In this document: positions 60,316-64,000 of the stretch, piece by piece
Layout of the letters: each line of letters opens with the position of its first letter
Position numbering within the stretch: position 1 is the first letter of the stretch
From: Clostridiales bacterium UBA6114
GTDB taxonomy: Bacteria; Bacillota; Clostridia; Oscillospirales; Butyricicoccaceae
Length of the DNA: 64,000 nt
Direction: 5' to 3'
Assembly: GCA_002423435.1 (NCBI GenBank)
Contig: DIWE01000039.1
Location: forward strand, 62,401 to 126,400
Made by a program: the position numbers and the translations under genes
The notes under the pieces: generated by a model
Database searches by the model: none
Seen by the model: the letters and a program-made list of their open reading frames with translations, nothing else
What the model was told of the DNA's origin: nothing

Positions 60316-61983
60316 ATGAAAATGACGGGAGCTCAGATTCTGATTCAAACACTGATCGACCAGGGGGTGGACACCGTTTTCGGCTTTCCCGGCGGCTCGG
60401 TTGTCTATATCTACGACGCGCTTTACGAGAAAAAGGGCGAAATACGCCACGTGCTGACCGCGCACGAACAGGGTGCAACGCACGCGGCCGACGGATATGC
60501 GCGCGCGAGCGGGAAGACGGGCGTCGTGATCGCGACCTCCGGGCCGGGGGCGACGAATCTTGTGACCGGGATCGCCGCGGCGTATCTCGACTCTGTTCCT
60601 CTGGTCGCGATCACGGGAAACGTCTCGCTCGATCTGATCGGCAGGGACAGCTTCCAGGAGATCGACATCACCGGGATCACCATACCGATTACAAAGCACA
60701 ACTTCATTGTCAAAAGCGTCGACGAGCTGCAGGACACCGTAAAGGAAGCCTTTGTCATCGCGAATTCGGGCAGAAAAGGCCCGGTCCTGGTCGATATTCC
60801 GAAGGACATCACCGCAAAGCAAACCGAGTATGTAAAGGAGGAGAAGTTCCGGCCGAGGGAAACCTGCACGCCGGACCCGGATGAGCTTAAGAAAGCGGTC
60901 GACGCGATCAACCGCTCAAAGCGGCCGCTTATCTATTCCGGCGGCGGCGTAGTCTCTTCGGGCGCGTCGGAGGAGCTTCTGCGGTTTTCAAGGCACATTC
61001 AGGCGCCGATCGCCTCGACCCTTATGGGCATCTCGGCGGTACCCTACGACTATCCGCTGCACCTCGGCATGATCGGCATGCACGGGACGGCGGCGGCGAA
61101 CAAGGCGCCGCTCGAATGCGATCTTCTGATCGCCGTCGGCTCGCGGTTTTCCGACAGGGTGGCGGGAAATCGGAAGAAATTCGCCCAGAACGCGGAGATT
61201 CTGCATATCGATATCGATCCGTCGGAAATCTCCAAGAATGTCGTATCGACCCTTTCGGTCACGGGGGACGCAAAATGCGTGCTGAAACAGCTTTTGGAAC
61301 GGGTGGAGCAGAAGGAAAAAAGCGAATGGGTGCATAGCCTGATCCGCTACAAGGCGCAAAACCCTCTGCCAGCTCCGGACGGCGCGTACGCGCTGACGCC
61401 GAGGGACGTGATCCGCTCGGTCCGGTCGATCGCGGGCAACGACGCGATCATCGTGACCGACGTCGGCCAGCACCAGATGTTCACCGCGCAGTATTACGAG
61501 TTTACAAGGCCCGGCTCCTTTCTCACATCCGCGGGGCTCGGCGCGATGGGCTACGGTCTGGGCGCCGCAATCGGCGCCAAGATCGCGCATCCGGACCGGC
61601 CGGTGGTTCTTATCACGGGGGACGGCAGCTTCCATATGAACCTAAACGAGCTCGCGACCGCCGTGACGGAGAACGTACCCGTGCTGATACTCGTTATAAA
61701 CAACGGCGCGCTCGGCATGGTGCGGCAGTGGCAGCAGCTCTTTTTTGCGGAACGGTTTTCCTATACCACGGTCAGGCGCGCCACCGATTTTGTGAAGCTG
61801 GCGGAAGCGTTTGGGGCGGCGGGAATGCGAATCGAAAAAAGGGAAGAGATCAAAAAAACGTTTCAGGAGGCCCTTTCCGTAAAGCGGCCGTGCGTCGTTG
61901 AATGCGTTGTCAGCGAGTGCGAAAACGTTTATCCGATCATACCGCCGGGCGGGACGATGAGCGATATGATCTTTTTCGACTGA
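60316..61983 (+). CDS. ilvB: Acetolactate synthase large subunit
   Basis: 555 aa. ThDP-dependent: catalytic Glu in AHEQGATHAADGYARASGK (about 50), FAD-binding middle domain, and the ThDP/Mg motif TGDGSFHMNLNELATAV (about 434) with VINNGALGMVRQWQ. It condenses pyruvate with pyruvate or 2-oxobutanoate. It pairs with the regulatory subunit encoded 14 bases downstream. Confidence 0.97.
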   Translation: MKMTGAQILIQTLIDQGVDTVFGFPGGSVVYIYDALYEKKGEIRHVLTAHEQGATHAADGYARASGKTGVVIATSGPGATNLVTGIAAAYLDSVPLVAITGNVSLDLIGRDSFQEIDITGITIPITKHNFIVKSVDELQDTVKEAFVIANSGRKGPVLVDIPKDITAKQTEYVKEEKFRPRETCTPDPDELKKAVDAINRSKRPLIYSGGGVVSSGASEELLRFSRHIQAPIASTLMGISAVPYDYPLHLGMIGMHGTAAANKAPLECDLLIAVGSRFSDRVAGNRKKFAQNAEILHIDIDPSEISKNVVSTLSVTGDAKCVLKQLLERVEQKEKSEWVHSLIRYKAQNPLPAPDGAYALTPRDVIRSVRSIAGNDAIIVTDVGQHQMFTAQYYEFTRPGSFLTSAGLGAMGYGLGAAIGAKIAHPDRPVVLITGDGSFHMNLNELATAVTENVPVLILVINNGALGMVRQWQQLFFAERFSYTTVRRATDFVKLAEAFGAAGMRIEKREEIKKTFQEALSVKRPCVVECVVSECENVYPIIPPGGTMSDMIFFD

Positions 61984-61997
61984 GGGGGAGGAACGTT

Positions 61998-62486
61998 ATG
62001 AATCCGGTTATTTTATCGGTGCTGGTGTCGAACCATTTCGGCGTTTTGACGCGGGTCACAAACCTGTTTTCCCGGCGGGGATTCAACATCAAGGCCCTTA
62101 CGGTAGGGGAGACGGAAAACCCGACCCTGTCGCGCATCACGATTTCGACGGAGGGCGATCAGCTGACGATCGACCAGATCAGAAAACAGCTGGGAAAGCT
62201 GGAAGACGTCAAGCGGTCGATTGAAATCGAGGAAAAGAGGCTTGTGTGCCGCGAGCTTCTGCTCTTAAAGACGCGGTGTGAGGATTCCTGTTACGCCGGG
62301 CTTTTGGAGAAGATCACCCCGTTCGGCGCGAGGATCATCGATCTTGCGGAAAACGCGGCCGTCATCGAAATGACGGGAAAAACGGAGGCGGTAAACGAGT
62401 TCATCGCGTTTATGCAGCCGCACGGCATTATGGAGATGTGCCGCACGGGCGGCGCCGCCCTGGAGCTCGGCGGGCAAGTCTTATAA
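61998..62486 (+). CDS. ilvN: Acetolactate synthase small (regulatory) subunit
   Basis: 162 aa from the ATG behind GGGGGAGG. N-terminal ACT domain (LSVLVSNHFGVLTRVTNLFS, GFNIKALTVGETE) and a C-terminal domain (RIIDLAENAAVIEMTGKTEA). It gives valine feedback control to IlvB. Normal length for the ilvH/ilvN type. Confidence 0.96.
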   Translation: MNPVILSVLVSNHFGVLTRVTNLFSRRGFNIKALTVGETENPTLSRITISTEGDQLTIDQIRKQLGKLEDVKRSIEIEEKRLVCRELLLLKTRCEDSCYAGLLEKITPFGARIIDLAENAAVIEMTGKTEAVNEFIAFMQPHGIMEMCRTGGAALELGGQVL

Positions 62487-62534
62487 TTTTTATAATTATA
62501 AATAGAGATCTGTAAAATTTGGGAGGAATACAAA

Positions 62535-63530
62535 ATGGTAAAAATGTATTATGACAAGGACTGCGACTTTACGCTTTTGAAAGGCAAAACGATTGCGGTC
62601 ATCGGCTACGGAAGCCAGGGGCATGCGCACGCGCAGAACTTAAAGGAAAGCGGCCAGAACGTGATCGTCGGGCTTTCGCCGGCTTCGAAGCGCCGCGCCG
62701 TCGCCGAAAAGGACGGACTTAAGGTATACGACACGGCCGAGGCTGCGGCCCTCGCCGACGTGATCATGATCCTCGTGCCCGACCAGGTGCAGCCGGAGGT
62801 CTATGAGCAGAGCATCAGGGGAAATCTGAAGGAGGGCGACATTCTGATGTTTGCCCACGGCTTCAACATCCATTTCAATCAGATTGTTCCTCCCGAGAAC
62901 GTCGACGTCATCATGGTCGCGCCGAAAGGCCCGGGGCATACCGTGAGAAGCCAGTATCTCGAAGGAAAGGGAGTCCCGTCTTTGATCGCCATCCATCAGG
63001 ATTACTCGGGCAGGGCCGCCGATTACGCGCTCGCGTATGCCGGATCCATCGGCGCGGGCCGCGCCGGCATCATCGAAACGACCTTCAAGGAGGAGACGGA
63101 AACCGACCTGTTCGGCGAGCAGGCCGTATTGTGCGGCGGCGTGACCGAGCTCATGAAGGCGGGCTTCGAAACGCTTGTCGAGGCGGGCTACGCGCCCGAA
63201 ATGGCGTATTTCGAATGCGTCCACGAAATGAAGCTGATCGTCGACCTGATAAACAGCGGCGGCTTCGCGATGATGCGCTATTCGATCAGCGACACGGCCG
63301 AGTACGGCGACTACGTGACCGGAAGCCGCATCGTCACGGAGGGCACGCGCGGGGAAATGAAAAAGGTGTTGAAGGAGATCCAGAACGGGACCTTCGCGGC
63401 CAAATGGATCGGGGAAAACCGCGCCGCGGGCCGCGCGAACTTCCTAGCGATGCGCAGGGTAGAGGCGGCCCACCCGGTCGAGACCGTCGGCGCCGAGCTT
63501 CGGAAAATGATGAGCTGGCTCAAAAAATAA
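62535..63530 (+). CDS. ilvC: Ketol-acid reductoisomerase
   Basis: 331 aa, class I length. NADPH motif AVIGYGSQGHAHAQNLKESG (about 20-39), MVAPKGPGHTVR, and the Mg-binding ETFKEETETDLFGEQAVLCG and FECVHEMKLIVDL segments. It converts acetolactate or acetohydroxybutyrate to the dihydroxy acid. GGGAGG before the ATG. Confidence 0.97.
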   Translation: MVKMYYDKDCDFTLLKGKTIAVIGYGSQGHAHAQNLKESGQNVIVGLSPASKRRAVAEKDGLKVYDTAEAAALADVIMILVPDQVQPEVYEQSIRGNLKEGDILMFAHGFNIHFNQIVPPENVDVIMVAPKGPGHTVRSQYLEGKGVPSLIAIHQDYSGRAADYALAYAGSIGAGRAGIIETTFKEETETDLFGEQAVLCGGVTELMKAGFETLVEAGYAPEMAYFECVHEMKLIVDLINSGGFAMMRYSISDTAEYGDYVTGSRIVTEGTRGEMKKVLKEIQNGTFAAKWIGENRAAGRANFLAMRRVEAAHPVETVGAELRKMMSWLKK

Positions 63531-63569
63531 CGGGGCGCTGTCATGCAGCCTTAAAGGAGTGTCGAGTCA

Positions 63570-64000
63570 ATGAAATTAAAAAGCCATAAGGTGCTGCGCG
63601 GGACGGTCAGCGCTCCGCATCGCTCCCTTTTTTACGCGCTCGGCCTGACCGAGGAGGAGATGTCAAGGCCTCTCGTCGGGATCGCGTCCGCGTACAGCGA
63701 GATCGTGCCGGGGCATATCCACCTCGACAAGCTGGCCGAGGCGGTCAAGGCCGGCGTGCGCAGCGCCGGCGGCACCCCGTTCGAGTTCGGCGTGATGGGC
63801 GTCTGCGACGGCATCGCGATGGGCCACATCGGCATGCACTACTCGCTGCCCAGCCGCGAGATCATCGCCGACACGGTCGAGTCGATGACCATGGCGCACG
63901 CCTTCGACGCCCTCGTGCTCGTGCCGTGCTGCGACAAGATCATCCCCGGCATGATGATGGCCGCGGCGCGCCTGGACGTGCCGGCGATCATGGTCGGCGG
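63570..64000 (+). CDS. ilvD: Dihydroxy-acid dehydratase (5' part, continues past the window)
   Basis: The first 143 codons are visible, from an ATG behind AAAGGAG. Conserved starts of IlvD: FYALGLTEEEMSRPLVGIAS, GGTPFEFGVMGVCDGIAMG, and the cysteine region LVPCCDKIIPGMMMAAARL, one of the iron-sulfur ligands. It makes the 2-oxo acid precursors of valine and isoleucine. The 3' two thirds are outside the window. Confidence 0.95.
   Translation, partial: MKLKSHKVLRGTVSAPHRSLFYALGLTEEEMSRPLVGIASAYSEIVPGHIHLDKLAEAVKAGVRSAGGTPFEFGVMGVCDGIAMGHIGMHYSLPSREIIADTVESMTMAHAFDALVLVPCCDKIIPGMMMAAARLDVPAIMVG

Overview
The window looks like chromosomal DNA of an anaerobic Firmicute of the class Clostridia, probably related to the Oscillospiraceae/Ruminococcaceae. 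The signs are perfect CIRCE operators at groESL and at an hsp20 gene, a low-GC-type ftsE-ftsX-murein hydrolase-S41 protease block, TTG and GTG starts behind strong GGAGG ribosome sites, a DUF4830 protein, a ferredoxin-tailed aldo/keto reductase and the radical-SAM/TIGR03915 pair. Base composition is about half G+C. I found no rRNA, tRNA, CRISPR array, phage or transposase gene. The last gene, ilvD, runs off the right edge.

Layout. 1-3.1 kb: an ECF sigma factor with a membrane partner, a cyclase-like alpha/alpha-toroid protein and a DUF2500 protein. 3.1-3.8 kb: no gene, but stacked long inverted repeats. 3.8-10.5 kb: a sugar-acid-type catabolic block (two LysR regulators, an enolase-superfamily enzyme, a TRAP transporter) in which the enzyme and transporter promoters are near copies of each other. 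10.7-17.7 kb: glutamate dehydrogenase, a polyphosphate-polymerase (VTC)/DUF4956/Cthe_2159-like operon, an aldo/keto reductase and a DsrE protein. 17.9-28.5 kb: a ClC antiporter, the radical SAM pair, a metal P-type ATPase under a NiCo (czcD) riboswitch, a DUF3160 lipoprotein and a CIRCE-controlled Hsp20. 28.8-32.6 kb: an AI-2E permease, then pheB-hom-thrB. 32.7-41.2 kb: a second catabolic operon on the minus strand (acylating aldehyde dehydrogenase, split transketolase, TRAP transporter, HMG-CoA-lyase-like enzyme) with a divergent LysR gene. 41.3-53.1 kb: housekeeping and stress genes (ferritin-like protein, rRNA methylase, a degenerate P-type ATPase, an EF-G paralogue, groESL, NfeD/SPFH, pseudouridine synthase). 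53.3-58.4 kb: a PucR regulator, then ftsEX, an M23 hydrolase and an S41 protease. 58.7-64 kb: ilvA-ilvB-ilvN-ilvC-ilvD.

The most notable signals lie between genes. (1) A 50-codon leader peptide made almost entirely of Ile/Leu/Val, followed by a strong terminator, precedes the ilv operon; this is classical ribosome-mediated attenuation, where a T-box would be the usual expectation in a Firmicute. (2) A structured leader that sequesters the Shine-Dalgarno sequence occurs twice, before the HMG-CoA-lyase gene and before nfeD; I cannot assign it to a known class. (3) A family of short elements with TGTCGACAAAGT-like terminal inverted repeats sits just behind gene ends; two are bracketed by duplicated copies of the local terminator hairpin, and their internal hairpins keep pairing while changing sequence. 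(4) A good match to the NiCo riboswitch precedes the P-type ATPase. (5) Three 11-bp direct repeats resembling a Pho box precede the polyphosphate-polymerase operon.

All calls come from reading the sequence by eye. Family names rest on motifs I recognise, and RNA pairings were traced by hand.
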